A stretch of DNA of 64,000 bases from Lysobacter panacisoli (GCF_009765165.1 NZ_VLNU01000001.1:682001-746000); one strand, 5' to 3'; shown: positions 44,864 to 54,781, numbered from the stretch's first letter. Notes: a model not told the origin generated them from the sequence alone. A program made the numbers and translations.

Positions 44864-45647
44864 CGGCAAATCCACGGCGCATTCTCTGGAACAGGCTATG
44901 ACCGGCGAACGCGACGACCAGCGCCACGGCGCTGTAGAGCGCGAGCCCCAGCCAATCGGGCAGGCGGCCCCAGATGACCACTTCGCGGGCCTGGTTGATG
45001 ATGAACGTGAGCGGGTTCATCAGAAACACCCAGCGGTACTTCTCGGGAATCGAGTCCAGCGGAATGATCGCCGACGACAGGAACAGCATCGCCGTCGCGA
45101 CCACGCCCATGACCTGGTTGATGTCGCGCAGGAAGACGCCAAGCGCGGACACGAACCAGCCGATGCCTACGGTCAGCACGATCAGCGGCAGCACGACCAG
45201 CGGCAACAACAGGCTGGTTGCATGGATCTGCCCCTTGAACGCCAGCTGCAACGCCAGCAGCACGACGGTATTCATGGCCAGGTGGAACAGCGCCGACAGC
45301 GTCATGCTCCAGACCAGGATGTCCAGCGGGAAGACCACGCGCTTGACGTAGTTCGTGTTGGCGACGATCAGCTGCGGCGATCGCGTCAGGCATTCGGCGA
45401 AGAATCCATGAATGGTCAGGCCCGCGAACAGGATCAGCGCGAACTCACCCGTCGATCCGCTCGTCCCCGGCCATCGGCTCTTCATGACGAAGCCGAAGGC
45501 CAGCGTATAGACGAGCAGCATCAGGAACGGACTGATCAACGACCACAGCAGACCGAAGCTGGCACCGCGATAACGACCCAGAATCTCGCGACGGGTGAGC
45601 TCGTAGACCAGCGATCGGTTCTTGCCTACTACCGAGAGGATACTCAT
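44853..45647 (-). CDS. wzm: polysaccharide ABC transporter permease Wzm
   Basis: Membrane component of the O-antigen exporter (ABC-2 family). 264 aa with six helices. The N-terminal amphipathic 'ELTRREILGRYRGASFGLLWSLISP' and the central 'FLSSAIIPLDSIPEKYRWVFLMNPLTFIINQAREVV' are typical. ATG 45647 overlaps the metB-like stop by four bases (ATGA), so exporter translation is coupled to that of the metB-like gene. Confidence 0.93.
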   Translation of the reverse strand: MSILSVVGKNRSLVYELTRREILGRYRGASFGLLWSLISPFLMLLVYTLAFGFVMKSRWPGTSGSTGEFALILFAGLTIHGFFAECLTRSPQLIVANTNYVKRVVFPLDILVWSMTLSALFHLAMNTVVLLALQLAFKGQIHATSLLLPLVVLPLIVLTVGIGWFVSALGVFLRDINQVMGVVATAMLFLSSAIIPLDSIPEKYRWVFLMNPLTFIINQAREVVIWGRLPDWLGLALYSAVALVVAFAGHSLFQRMRRGFADVL

Positions 45648-46849
45648 CGCGTACCGTCGGGCTCCGATCCGGATTCCAGCGCGTGGTCGAGATCAGCCTT
45701 GAGGTCCGCAAGATCCTCGATGCCCACGCTCAACCTGACCAGGTTGCCCGTGATGCCGAGCTGCGCACGCCGCTCCTCCGGCACCGACGCATGGGTCATG
45801 ATCGCGGGGTGGTTGATCAGGCTCTCGACGCCGCCGAGCGATTCGGCGGTGGTGAAGTAGTGGCAGCGCTCCATCATCCGGCGCGCGGCGGCTTCGCCGC
45901 CCTTGACGTAGATGCTGACCATGCCGCCGAAACCGTGCATCTGGCGCTTGGCCAGTTCGTGCTGCGGATGCGAGGTCAGACCCGGATACAGCACCTTCTC
46001 GATCGCCGGATGCGTCTGCAGCCATTCGGCGAGTGCCTGCGCGTTCTCGCAGTGCGCCTTCATGCGCAGGTGCAGCGTCTTCAGGCCGCGAAGGGCGAGG
46101 AAGCTGTCGAACGGCCCCTGCACGCCGCCGATGGCGTTCTGCAGGAAGGCCATGCGGTCGGCGATCTCGGCGTCGTCGCCAACCACCGCCATGCCGCCGA
46201 CGATGTCGGAGTGGCCGTTGAGGTACTTGGTCGCCGAGTGCATGACGATGTGCGCGCCCAGTTCGAGCGGGCGCTGCAGGATCGGCGAGCTGAAGGTGTT
46301 GTCGACCACGACGATCAGCCCGCGCTTGCGCGCGATGGCGGCGATCTGGGCGATGTCGACGAGCTTGAGCAGCGGGTTGGTCGGGGTTTCGATCCAGACC
46401 ATCTTCGTTTCGGGGCGGATCGCCGCCTCGAAGGCCGCCGCGTCGCTGAGGTCGACCCAGCTGAAGTCCAGCCCGGCGGAACGGCGGCGGACGCGCTCGA
46501 ACAGGCGGTAGGTGCCGCCGTAGACGTCGTCCATCGCGATGACGTGGCTGCCGGAGTCCAGCAGCTCCAGGATGGTCGAGGTGGCCGCCAGACCCGAGGC
46601 GAACGCGAAACCGCGGGTACCGCCTTCCAGGCCGGCCACGCAGCGCTCGTAGGCGAAGCGGGTCGGGTTGTGGCTGCGCGAATACTCGAACCCCTGGTGC
46701 ACGCCTGGGCTGCTCTGGGCGTAGGTCGAGGTCGCGTAGATCGGCGTCATGACCGCACCCGTGCTCGGGTCCGGCGATTGTCCGGCGTGGATCGCGAGAG
46801 TTCCCAGACCGGGCTTCTTCGCCCCGCCGTCGGCGTGATTTTCAGTCAT
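45644..46849 (-). CDS. metB: cystathionine gamma-synthase/lyase (MetB-like PLP enzyme)
   Basis: 401 aa PLP enzyme of the Cys/Met metabolism family. The PLP lysine is in 'HSATKYLNGHSD' (about residue 213); 'SRSHNPTRFAYERCVAGLEGG' and 'ETPTNPLLKLVDI' are family signatures. Xanthomonas annotations vary between MetB and cystathionine gamma-lyase. The neighbouring cystathionine beta-synthase suggests a reverse-transsulfuration role as well. It is the right boundary gene of the polysaccharide locus and heads its minus-strand operon. Confidence 0.9.
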   Translation of the reverse strand: MTENHADGGAKKPGLGTLAIHAGQSPDPSTGAVMTPIYATSTYAQSSPGVHQGFEYSRSHNPTRFAYERCVAGLEGGTRGFAFASGLAATSTILELLDSGSHVIAMDDVYGGTYRLFERVRRRSAGLDFSWVDLSDAAAFEAAIRPETKMVWIETPTNPLLKLVDIAQIAAIARKRGLIVVVDNTFSSPILQRPLELGAHIVMHSATKYLNGHSDIVGGMAVVGDDAEIADRMAFLQNAIGGVQGPFDSFLALRGLKTLHLRMKAHCENAQALAEWLQTHPAIEKVLYPGLTSHPQHELAKRQMHGFGGMVSIYVKGGEAAARRMMERCHYFTTAESLGGVESLINHPAIMTHASVPEERRAQLGITGNLVRLSVGIEDLADLKADLDHALESGSEPDGTR

Positions 46850-47041
46850 TGCGTCCTTCCGTTTCGCCTGCGTGTTCCGCCTGCATGGCGGCCGCCGATT
46901 CTAGCACCGCACCATGCCGCGGCCGGGTCGCCGCGGGCCTGAAAACAAAGCGTTCCGAGCCGCACCGAACGCGACCTGAACACCATGACCGGCAGGGCCC
47001 GGAACGGTCCGCTCCGACGCCCCGCACTGGTCGCCGGCGCG

Positions 47042-48418
<1,377 letters not shown>

Positions 48419-48506
48419 CCGGCCAGTGTAAGAGCCAAGGATGAGGCGCGGAAATAGGGGTTCGCGGAGGAATTCAGGATCCGCGGCAGGACGCCGGGGC
48501 CTTCGC

Positions 48507-48539
48507 ACCGGGGCGGCTGCTGGGCGCAGCCGCCCCGGT
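48507..48539. repeat. perfect 14-base hairpin
   Basis: accggggcggctgc / gcagccgccccggt with a five-base loop (tgggc), between the CBS and DUF465 genes. It is 3' of the DUF465 gene on the minus strand and so may terminate that transcript, but no T-run follows on either strand. Confidence 0.6.
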
Positions 48540-48607
48540 TCCGGGAGACGCAGGCGGAGAGACCGACGAGGAAGTCGCCGCCCGCGGCGAGGAAGTCTGG
48601 GTGGGGG

Positions 48608-48826
48608 TCAGTGGGGTTGTGTGTCGTACATCCGGACCAGCCGGTCCTTCGCAGCCAGTTTCTCGCGCTTCATCTGCGCAAGGGTGAGGTCATCGATCGG
48701 CAACACGCCCAGCTCGGCGTCCATCACCTTCTTGTCGAGATCCTTGTGGCGCTGGTAGAGCTGGCGGAATTCCGGGTTGCTCTTCATCAGCGCTTCGATC
48801 TCGGGCTGCGGTCGTTCTTCGAACAT
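48608..48826 (-). CDS. DUF465 (YdcH family) small protein
   Basis: 72 aa, one helical hairpin rich in Lys and Glu: 'FRQLYQRHKDLDKKVMDAELG' and 'LAQMKREKLAAKDRLVRMY'. This pattern is the YdcH/DUF465 family, widespread in proteobacteria and of unknown function. A strong Shine-Dalgarno (aaggaggc) precedes ATG 48826. Confidence 0.88.
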   Translation of the reverse strand: MFEERPQPEIEALMKSNPEFRQLYQRHKDLDKKVMDAELGVLPIDDLTLAQMKREKLAAKDRLVRMYDTQPH

Positions 48827-49208
48827 GTAGTGCCTCCTTCAGCGGGTCGGGAAGCCCGGCCGCGAAGGCCGGACCCTTGCGGAAGGCCCCGCAGACGAAA
48901 ACGCCCCGGTCGTCGGACCAGGGCGTCGTGCGGGGTCGTGGGGGATGGGCTGGTCGGAACCGGTGCCGGCATCACACAGGCCGGCCGCCAACGAACGTGG
49001 GGCGGCGGGATCCTGCGAGAGGGGCGTTGACGTCATCGACCGGGCTCATCGCCAAGCGGAAAACAGGCCGCTTGGGTATCCGACCCTACTCCTCCCTCCC
49101 CCGGTCGGCAAGGGTGATTTTGGCGAGCTGTGAGCCCCGTCGCGGACGTCGCGACGAGCGGGGACCGGCACTGGCCGGCCCCGCCCGGAGACGACGTAAC
49201 TTATTGTT
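48827..49208. other. gene-free interval with nested inverted repeats (possible structured RNA)
   Basis: No credible protein is seen in these 382 bases. Visible structures: ccaagcgg/ccgcttgg (49052-49059 with 49068-49075); ccgacc/ggtcgg (49080-49085 with 49103-49108); gggctcatcg pairing across a bulge with cga-gctg-tgagccc (49042-49051 with 49124-49137). On the minus strand, cgccctggtccgacgaccggggcg followed by ttttcgt (about 48930-48894) reads as an intrinsic terminator. A small RNA transcribed leftwards would fit, or simply the 3' region of the OmpA-like gene. Confidence 0.35.
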
Positions 49209-50102
49209 TTACTTCGACTGAACGACGACTTCCGTGCGATCGGCCTTGCCCGCGCGGCCGGTCACCTGGACCTTGCCCTGCGCCATGCCGCCGGCGACCA
49301 GCGCATCGCGCACAGCCTCGGCGCGACGCTGGGCGAGCTTGGCATCGGCCGCGGTCACGTCGACCTTGACGCCCGTCGCGGACGACGACGCCTGCACGTA
49401 GGCGGCGACCGTCTTCGCAGTCGATTGTGCGTCGCCGCTGAGGCTGGCCTTGCCCGCGCCGAAGCTGCCCTTGCCGAGGGTGAACACCTCGCCGCGGTTG
49501 TCGCGCTTGGACGACGGCAGCTTGCCGCCGGTGACCAGCTCGGCTTCTTCGCGGGCCAGCTTGGCCTCGCGCTCGCGCGCGGCGTTGAGGCGGGCGGCCT
49601 GTGCACCGGCCACGCCCTTCAGCGCGGTCTCCACGTCCTGCATGGCGACCGCATCGGCCTCGCTCTGCACGCGCAGGCGCTCGGCTTCCTCGGCCTGCAT
49701 CTGTGCCTGCAGGCGCAAGCGCTCGGCCTCGGCGCGCGCGCGCGCGGCGTCCTGGCGACTGGCTTCGACCAGCAGTTCGCTGCGCTCGCGCTCCAGGCGA
49801 TCGACCTCGCGCTGCATCGCCTGCGCGCGCGCGGTGATCTCGGCGATCTGCACGCGACGCTCGGCCACGTACAGGGCGTCGGGCCGGGCACGCCCGGAAG
49901 CCTGAGCGAGCGCATCGATGGCCTGGCGGGCCTGCAGGCGTTCGTAGGCGCCGAAGGTGTTGAGCTGGGAATCGGCCTCGAGCGTGGTCAGGCGCTGGCC
50001 GAGGCGGACCACGTCCGGGTTGTCCGCGGCGAACGCGGGCGCGACGGCGAAGGCCAGGGCCAGCGCGGCCGGAAGGAATGCGGGAAGGAGGCGACGGCTC
50101 AC
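49209..50102 (-). CDS. OmpA-like exported coiled-coil protein
   Basis: 297 aa. A signal peptide (about 1-28, ending 'APAFAAD') is followed by a long Ala/Arg/Glu coiled coil (about 65-195) and a C-terminal OmpA-like domain (about 200-297). The domain is degenerate: 'AKLAQRRAEAVRDALVAGGM' fits the NxxLSxxRAxxV helix, but the usual GHTD stretch is absent. It may bind peptidoglycan weakly. GTG 50102 overlaps the lipoprotein stop (GTGA), so the pair is one unit. Confidence 0.72.
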   Translation of the reverse strand: MSRRLLPAFLPAALALAFAVAPAFAADNPDVVRLGQRLTTLEADSQLNTFGAYERLQARQAIDALAQASGRARPDALYVAERRVQIAEITARAQAMQREVDRLERERSELLVEASRQDAARARAEAERLRLQAQMQAEEAERLRVQSEADAVAMQDVETALKGVAGAQAARLNAAREREAKLAREEAELVTGGKLPSSKRDNRGEVFTLGKGSFGAGKASLSGDAQSTAKTVAAYVQASSSATGVKVDVTAADAKLAQRRAEAVRDALVAGGMAQGKVQVTGRAGKADRTEVVVQSK

Positions 50103-50479
50103 GGCTGGCCCTCCGTCTGCAGTCGGTTGCGCAACTCGCCGACCTCGGCCTGGCGCTGGCTCAGCTGCGCCTGGGCCAGGGCCTCGCGGCTCTTGGCGTA
50201 GGCCAGGTCCGCGTCGGCCGCGGCCGCCAGGGCCATGCGACGGGCGTCGTCCTCGTCCCCGGAGCTCATCGCGGACTGGGCGCGGGACAGCGCGTTGCGG
50301 GCCGCGTTGAGGTCCTGCAGGGCGTACTGGTCGCCGTCGGCGTCCTCGGCACGGGTCACGGCCTGGCGCGCGGCTGCCAGCTCGCCGGTCGGCGGCGGCA
50401 GGGACGCGCACGAGGAGAGTGCGGAAGCGAGAACTGCAACCAGCAGCGGAAATCGGATTTGTGCGAAGCTTGGGCGCAT
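50099..50479 (-). CDS. DUF4398 lipoprotein
   Basis: 126 aa. The signal peptide ends in a lipobox-like LSSC (cysteine at about residue 24). The mature part is a helical DUF4398 domain ('AARQAVTRAEDADGDQYALQDLNAARNALSRAQ'). Proteins of this family commonly pair with an OmpA-like protein in one operon, as here. Probably an outer-membrane lipoprotein; function unknown. Confidence 0.8.
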   Translation of the reverse strand: MRPSFAQIRFPLLVAVLASALSSCASLPPPTGELAAARQAVTRAEDADGDQYALQDLNAARNALSRAQSAMSSGDEDDARRMALAAAADADLAYAKSREALAQAQLSQRQAEVGELRNRLQTEGQP

Positions 50480-50587
50480 TGGGGAGGCCGGGCCTGAGTT
50501 GTACGCGCGGCCATTGTCGTAAAGCCGCCTGCGGGGTTGCAACGTTACCCCAAGGGCGCGCGTCGAGGTCAACAAGGGGTTTGCTGC

Positions 50588-51697
50588 ATGGACATCGGCT
50601 ATTTTCTGAAGCTGATGACGGAAAAGAACGCGTCGGACATGTTCCTGACGACCGGCGCGCCGGTGTACATCAAGGTCGAAGGCAAGCTGTATCCGCTTGG
50701 CAACACGGGCCTGCCGCCCGGCATGGTCAAGAAGATCGCCTATTCGCTGATGGACGAGGGCCAGGTTCCGCTCTTCGAGCGTGACCTCGAGCTGAACATG
50801 GCACTCGCACTGCCCGAGGCCGGCCGCTTCCGCATCAACGTGTTCAAGCAACGCGGCGAGGTCGGCATGGTGATCCGTGCGATCCGCAGCGTGATCCCAT
50901 CGATCGAGGAGCTGCAGCTGCCGCAGGTGCTGAAGGACATCATCATGGCCCCGCGTGGCCTGGTGCTGATCGTCGGTTCCACCGGTTCGGGCAAGTCGAC
51001 GACGCTCGCGTCGATGATCGACTACCGCAACAGCAACATCTCGGGGCACATCCTCACCATCGAGGATCCGATCGAGTACCTGCACAAGCACAAGAAGTCG
51101 ATCGTGAACCAGCGCGAAGTCGGCCTGGACACGCACGCGTTCCACAACGCCCTGAAGAACGCGATGCGCGAAGCGCCCGACGTGATCCTGATCGGCGAAA
51201 TCCTGGATGCGACCACGATGGAGGCGGCCATCGCCTTCGCCGAGACCGGCCACCTGTGTCTGGCGACGCTGCATTCCAACAACGCCGACCAGACGCTGGA
51301 ACGCATCCTCAATTTCTTCCCGGAAGCCGCGCACAAGAACGTGCTGATGAACCTCGCGCTGAACCTGCGCGCGGTGGTCAGCCAGCGCCTGGTGGTCGGC
51401 ACCGACGGTCGTCGCGTGCCTGCCGCGGAAGTGCTGATCAACACGCCGCACATCCGCGACCTGATGCGCCGCGGCCAGGTGCACGAGATCAAGCAGGCGA
51501 TGGAGGAATCGCTGGAAGAAGGCATGGAGTCGTTCGACCAGTGCCTGTTCCGCCTCTACAAGGAAGGCAAGATCGACATGGAAGAGGCGCTCAAGGCCGC
51601 CGATTCGCGCGAAGGCCTGGCACTCAAGTTCCGCCTGTCCGAAGGCGCGAGCGGCGAGCACGACCCCTACGCGGACGTGTACGCGACCACGACCTGA
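50588..51697 (+). CDS. pilU: type IV pilus retraction ATPase PilU
   Basis: 369 aa hexameric ATPase aiding PilT in twitching retraction. The start 'MDIGYFLKLMTEKNASDMFLTTGAPVYIK' is the PilU form. Walker A is 'VGSTGSGKSTTLASM', the Asp box 'LTIEDPIEYLH', Walker B 'DVILIGEILD', His box 'GHLCLATLHSNNA'. The usual Arg of GE(I/M)RD is Leu here. No pilT is adjacent. ATG 50588 is chosen because the conserved N-terminus begins there. Confidence 0.92.
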   Translation: MDIGYFLKLMTEKNASDMFLTTGAPVYIKVEGKLYPLGNTGLPPGMVKKIAYSLMDEGQVPLFERDLELNMALALPEAGRFRINVFKQRGEVGMVIRAIRSVIPSIEELQLPQVLKDIIMAPRGLVLIVGSTGSGKSTTLASMIDYRNSNISGHILTIEDPIEYLHKHKKSIVNQREVGLDTHAFHNALKNAMREAPDVILIGEILDATTMEAAIAFAETGHLCLATLHSNNADQTLERILNFFPEAAHKNVLMNLALNLRAVVSQRLVVGTDGRRVPAAEVLINTPHIRDLMRRGQVHEIKQAMEESLEEGMESFDQCLFRLYKEGKIDMEEALKAADSREGLALKFRLSEGASGEHDPYADVYATTT

Positions 51698-51725
51698 CGC
51701 TCGCCCACCGCTGAAGCTGCAAACG

Positions 51726-51760
51726 AACAGGCCCGCACGAAGCGGGCCTGTTTCGTTCTT
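51726..51760. terminator. bidirectional intrinsic terminator (pilU/maiA)
   Basis: Perfect stem aacaggcccgc / gcgggcctgtt with loop acgaa, followed by tcgttctt on the plus strand. It lies between convergent pilU and maiA. Confidence 0.85.
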
Positions 51761-51776
51761 GTGCGATGGTGCGCGC

Positions 51777-52445
51777 TCAGGTCGTTTCGGGCGCATCCGG
51801 CTGGCGCTCGGGCCGCGCCGCGTCGAAGGCCGGCAGCGCGAGGCACGCCTTCTCGATGCGCATGATCGTGGGATACGCCCCAAGGTCCACGCCGAAACGG
51901 CGCGCGTTGTAGACCTGCGGCACCAGGCAGCAGTCGGCCAGCGTCGGCGTGTCGCCTTCGCAGAACAGGCCGGTCGAAGGATGGTCGGCGAGCATCGCTT
52001 CCAGCGCGACGAAGCCTTCGTGGATCCAGTGCTGCACCCACGCGTCGCGCTCCGGCTGAGGTACGTGCCAGCTATGGCTGAAGTACTGCAGCACGCGCAG
52101 GTTGTTGAGCGGATGGATGTCGCACGCGATCGTCTGCGCGATGCCGCGCACGCGCTGACGGTCGCGCGCGGCCGCGGGCAGCAGCGGCGGCTCCGGCCAG
52201 GTTTCGTCGAGGTACTCGAGGATCGCCACCGACTGGCGCATGACGCGCTCGCCGTGCTGCAGCACCGGCACCAGTCCCTGCGGATTCACGTCGCGGAAGG
52301 ATTCGGTGCGCTGTTCGCCGCCATCGCGCAGCAGGTGCACGGGCACGGTTTCGTACGGCAACGCCTTGAGGTTCAGGCCGATGCGCACGCGGTACGCCGC
52401 GCTCGAACGCCAGTACGAGTACAGCCGCAGGTGCTCAGCCGCCAT
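51777..52445 (-). CDS. maiA: maleylacetoacetate isomerase (zeta-class GST)
   Basis: 222 aa. The zeta-class glutathione motif is 'LYSYWRSSAAYRVRIGLNLK' (about 8-27), and the N-terminal thioredoxin-like fold ends in 'QSVAILEYLDETWP'. The helical domain has 'GDTPTLADCCLVPQVYNARRF'. It converts maleylacetoacetate to fumarylacetoacetate in tyrosine degradation and sits directly downstream of the fumarylacetoacetate hydrolase gene, 69 bases apart. Confidence 0.92.
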   Translation of the reverse strand: MAAEHLRLYSYWRSSAAYRVRIGLNLKALPYETVPVHLLRDGGEQRTESFRDVNPQGLVPVLQHGERVMRQSVAILEYLDETWPEPPLLPAAARDRQRVRGIAQTIACDIHPLNNLRVLQYFSHSWHVPQPERDAWVQHWIHEGFVALEAMLADHPSTGLFCEGDTPTLADCCLVPQVYNARRFGVDLGAYPTIMRIEKACLALPAFDAARPERQPDAPETT

Positions 52446-52514
52446 CTTCCCTCTCCCCTCGCGGACGCGGTGCGTCCGGTCTGCGCGCGGCGGGATCGCC
52501 GCGCGCCTTGCCCC

Positions 52515-53504
52515 TCAGTTTTCCTTCGCGCGCTCGATGCGCTGCTCGATCGCGCCGAACACGTCGCTGCCATCGCGCGCGCGCATTTCGATGCGCACGG
52601 TGTCGCCGAAGCTCATGAACGGCGTGATCGGCTTGCCCTGCTCGAGCGTCTCGACCGTGCGCTTCTCTGCGAAGCACGATGCGCCCAGCGAAGTGTCCTC
52701 ATTCGCCACCGTGCCGGAACCGACAATGGTGCCAGCCGACAGCGGACGCGTCTTCGCGGCGTGCGCGACGAGCTGGGCGAAATCGAACTGCATGTCCACG
52801 CCCGCTTCGGGCGCACCGAACCATTCACCGTTGATATGCGTCAGCAGCGGCAGGTGCACCTTGCTGCCCTTCCACGCATCGCCGAGTTCGTCCGGCGTCA
52901 CGAACACCGGGCTCAGCGCCGAACGCGGCTTGGACTGCAGGAAGCCGAAGCCCTTGGCGAGTTCGTTTGGAATCAGATTGCGCAGCGACACGTCGTTGAC
53001 CAGGCCGATCAGCTGGATGTGCGCGGCGGCCTGTTCCGGCGTGGGCGCCATCGGAACGTCGTCGGTAACGATCACGACTTCGGCCTCCAGGTCGATGCCG
53101 TAATCCTCGCTCGGCACGCGCACCGGATCGCGCGGGCCGTAGAAACCGGCGCTCACGGCCTGGTACATCAGCGGATCGGTGTAGAAGCTTTCCGGCACTT
53201 CGGCACCGCGCGCACGGCGCACGCGCTCGACGTGCGGGAGATACGCGGAGCCATCGACGAACTCGTACGCGCGCGGCAGCGGCGCGGCGAGCGCGGTCAT
53301 GTCGACGTCGAACGCGTCCTGCGCGGCGCCATCGTTGAGCGCGTCGTAAAGCGCGTTCAGGCGCGGCGCGGTGTTCGACCAGTCTTCCAGCGCGCGCTGC
53401 AGCGTCTCGGCGATGCCGGTCGCGCGCACGGCGCGGCGCAGGTCACGGGAAACGACGATCAGGGTGCCGTCGCGGCCGCCTTCCTTCAGGGAACCAAGCT
53501 TCAT
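52515..53504 (-). CDS. fahA: fumarylacetoacetate hydrolase family protein
   Basis: 329 aa. The metal-binding glutamates lie in 'DYGIDLEAEVVIVTDDVP' (about 132-150); 'GLVNDVSLRNLIPNEL' and 'FLQSKPRSALSPVFVTPDEL' are family motifs. It splits fumarylacetoacetate to fumarate and acetoacetate, the last step of tyrosine degradation, and the scoAB products could use the acetoacetate. ATG 53504 has ggag seven bases upstream. First in the fahA-maiA pair. Confidence 0.88.
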   Translation of the reverse strand: MKLGSLKEGGRDGTLIVVSRDLRRAVRATGIAETLQRALEDWSNTAPRLNALYDALNDGAAQDAFDVDMTALAAPLPRAYEFVDGSAYLPHVERVRRARGAEVPESFYTDPLMYQAVSAGFYGPRDPVRVPSEDYGIDLEAEVVIVTDDVPMAPTPEQAAAHIQLIGLVNDVSLRNLIPNELAKGFGFLQSKPRSALSPVFVTPDELGDAWKGSKVHLPLLTHINGEWFGAPEAGVDMQFDFAQLVAHAAKTRPLSAGTIVGSGTVANEDTSLGASCFAEKRTVETLEQGKPITPFMSFGDTVRIEMRARDGSDVFGAIEQRIERAKEN

Positions 53505-53686
53505 CGAAACTCCGGAATTCAGCGCTCGCGCGCGATGGTTTCAATTGTAACGACTGCGCACGCTGCGAGGACATGGAACGTAAACGCAATGCGCGGCTGC
53601 AACCCGCCATGACGCGATCGCGGCATTGAAATGCACCGCGTCGCCGTGGACAAGCATCGTGGAATGCCTGGCGCGCGGGCAACAAA

Positions 53687-53718
53687 AAACCCGCCTTGCG
53701 GCGGGTTTCTTGTTTGTT
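53687..53718. terminator. intrinsic terminator after tRNA-Gln
   Basis: Stem aaacccgcc / ggcgggttt with loop ttgc, flanked by an A-run (T-run on the minus strand) and a T-rich right side. On the minus strand it follows the tRNA 3' end by about a dozen bases. Confidence 0.85.
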
Positions 53719-53719
53719 C

Positions 53720-53794
53720 TGGCAGCCCCGGAAGGATTCGAACCTCCGAATGTCTGAGTCAGAGTCAGATGCCTTACCGCTTGGCGACGGGGCT
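53720..53794 (-). tRNA. tRNA-Gln (CUG anticodon)
   Basis: 75 bases including encoded CCA. Acceptor stem AGCCCCG/CGGGGCT, discriminator G, D arm GCC-aagcggtaa-GGC, anticodon stem TCTGA/TCAGA around loop ctctgac (anticodon CTG), T arm GGAGG-TTCGAAT-CCTTC. All arms pair, with one G-T in the T stem. It lies downstream of rpsI on the same strand. Confidence 0.95.
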
Positions 53795-53821
53795 ATGGAG
53801 CAGATTGTAACCCGAAAAAGA

Positions 53822-54214
53822 TTAGCGCTTGGAGAACTGCGTAGCGCGGCGGGCCTTGTGCAGACCGACCTTCTTACGCTCGACTTCACGCGCATCGCGG
53901 GTCATGAAGCCGGCCTTGCGCAGCTCGGACTTCAGGGTTTCGTCGTACTCGACCAGCGCGCGGGCGATGCCCAGGCGGATCGCACCGGCCTGGCCGGTGA
54001 TGCCGCCGCCGGCGACGGTGACCACGACGTCGAACTTGTCGGACGACTGGGTCAGCTCGAGCGGCTGGCGCACGATCATGCGCGCGGTCTCACGACCGAA
54101 GAAGTCTTCGATCGAACGCTGGTTGATGGTGATCTTGCCGTCGCCCTTGCGCAGGAACACGCGGGCGGTGGAGGACTTGCGGCGGCCGGTGCCGTAGTTC
54201 TGCTGGAGTGCCAT
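53822..54214 (-). CDS. rpsI: 30S ribosomal protein S9
   Basis: 130 aa. '[25 protein letters not shown]' at the N-terminus, '[22 protein letters not shown]', and the C-terminal '[17 protein letters not shown]', whose terminal KR reaches the ribosomal P site. It follows rplM in the conserved rplM-rpsI operon. Confidence 0.98.
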   Translation of the reverse strand: MALQQNYGTGRRKSSTARVFLRKGDGKITINQRSIEDFFGRETARMIVRQPLELTQSSDKFDVVVTVAGGGITGQAGAIRLGIARALVEYDETLKSELRKAGFMTRDAREVERKKVGLHKARRATQFSKR

Positions 54215-54242
54215 GGGATGTCTCTAGGAATTAGGTCCGAAC

Positions 54243-54671
54243 TCAGAAGTCCAGCGTCTGCGGCTGCTGGGCGGCATGCGGGTGCTCGGAGCCCTTGTAG
54301 ACCTTGAGCTTGCGATACATGGCGCGGCCGAGCGGATTCTTCGGCAGCATGCCCTTCACGGCGATCTCGATCACGCGCTCCGGATGGCGCTCAAGCGCCT
54401 GGGCGAGGGTCTCGGTCTTCAGGTTGCCGATGTAGCCGGTGAAGCGGTGGTACTGCTTGTCGGCCAGCTTGTTGCCGGTGACGACGATCTTCTCGGCGTT
54501 GATGACGATCAGGTAATCACCCGTATCGACGTGCGGGGTGAACACGGGCTTGTGCTTGCCACGCAGACGGCGGGCGAGTTCGGAGCACAGGCGGCCGAGG
54601 GTCTTGCCTTCGGCATTGACCACGTACCAGTCACGCTGGACGGTCTCGTTCTTGGCGGTGAAAGTCTTCAT
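54243..54671 (-). CDS. rplM: 50S ribosomal protein L13
   Basis: 142 aa, the standard length. '[30 protein letters not shown]', '[33 protein letters not shown]' and '[22 protein letters not shown]' are diagnostic. First gene of the rplM-rpsI operon. Confidence 0.98.
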   Translation of the reverse strand: MKTFTAKNETVQRDWYVVNAEGKTLGRLCSELARRLRGKHKPVFTPHVDTGDYLIVINAEKIVVTGNKLADKQYHRFTGYIGNLKTETLAQALERHPERVIEIAVKGMLPKNPLGRAMYRKLKVYKGSEHPHAAQQPQTLDF

Positions 54672-54781
54672 GACTGATCTGGTCTTGGTTACTCGGTCGG
54701 GTTGGTTCCGCGTCGGTTTCGGCTAGGCCGGTCCGGCGGAACTTCGCCACGCGATGTGGGAGGTGGAACGAAAGAAGCGGG

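Noticed and set aside
48827..49208. 6S RNA (ssrS)
   Set aside because: The closing stem and the conserved bubble-flanking sequences of gammaproteobacterial 6S RNA could not be found.
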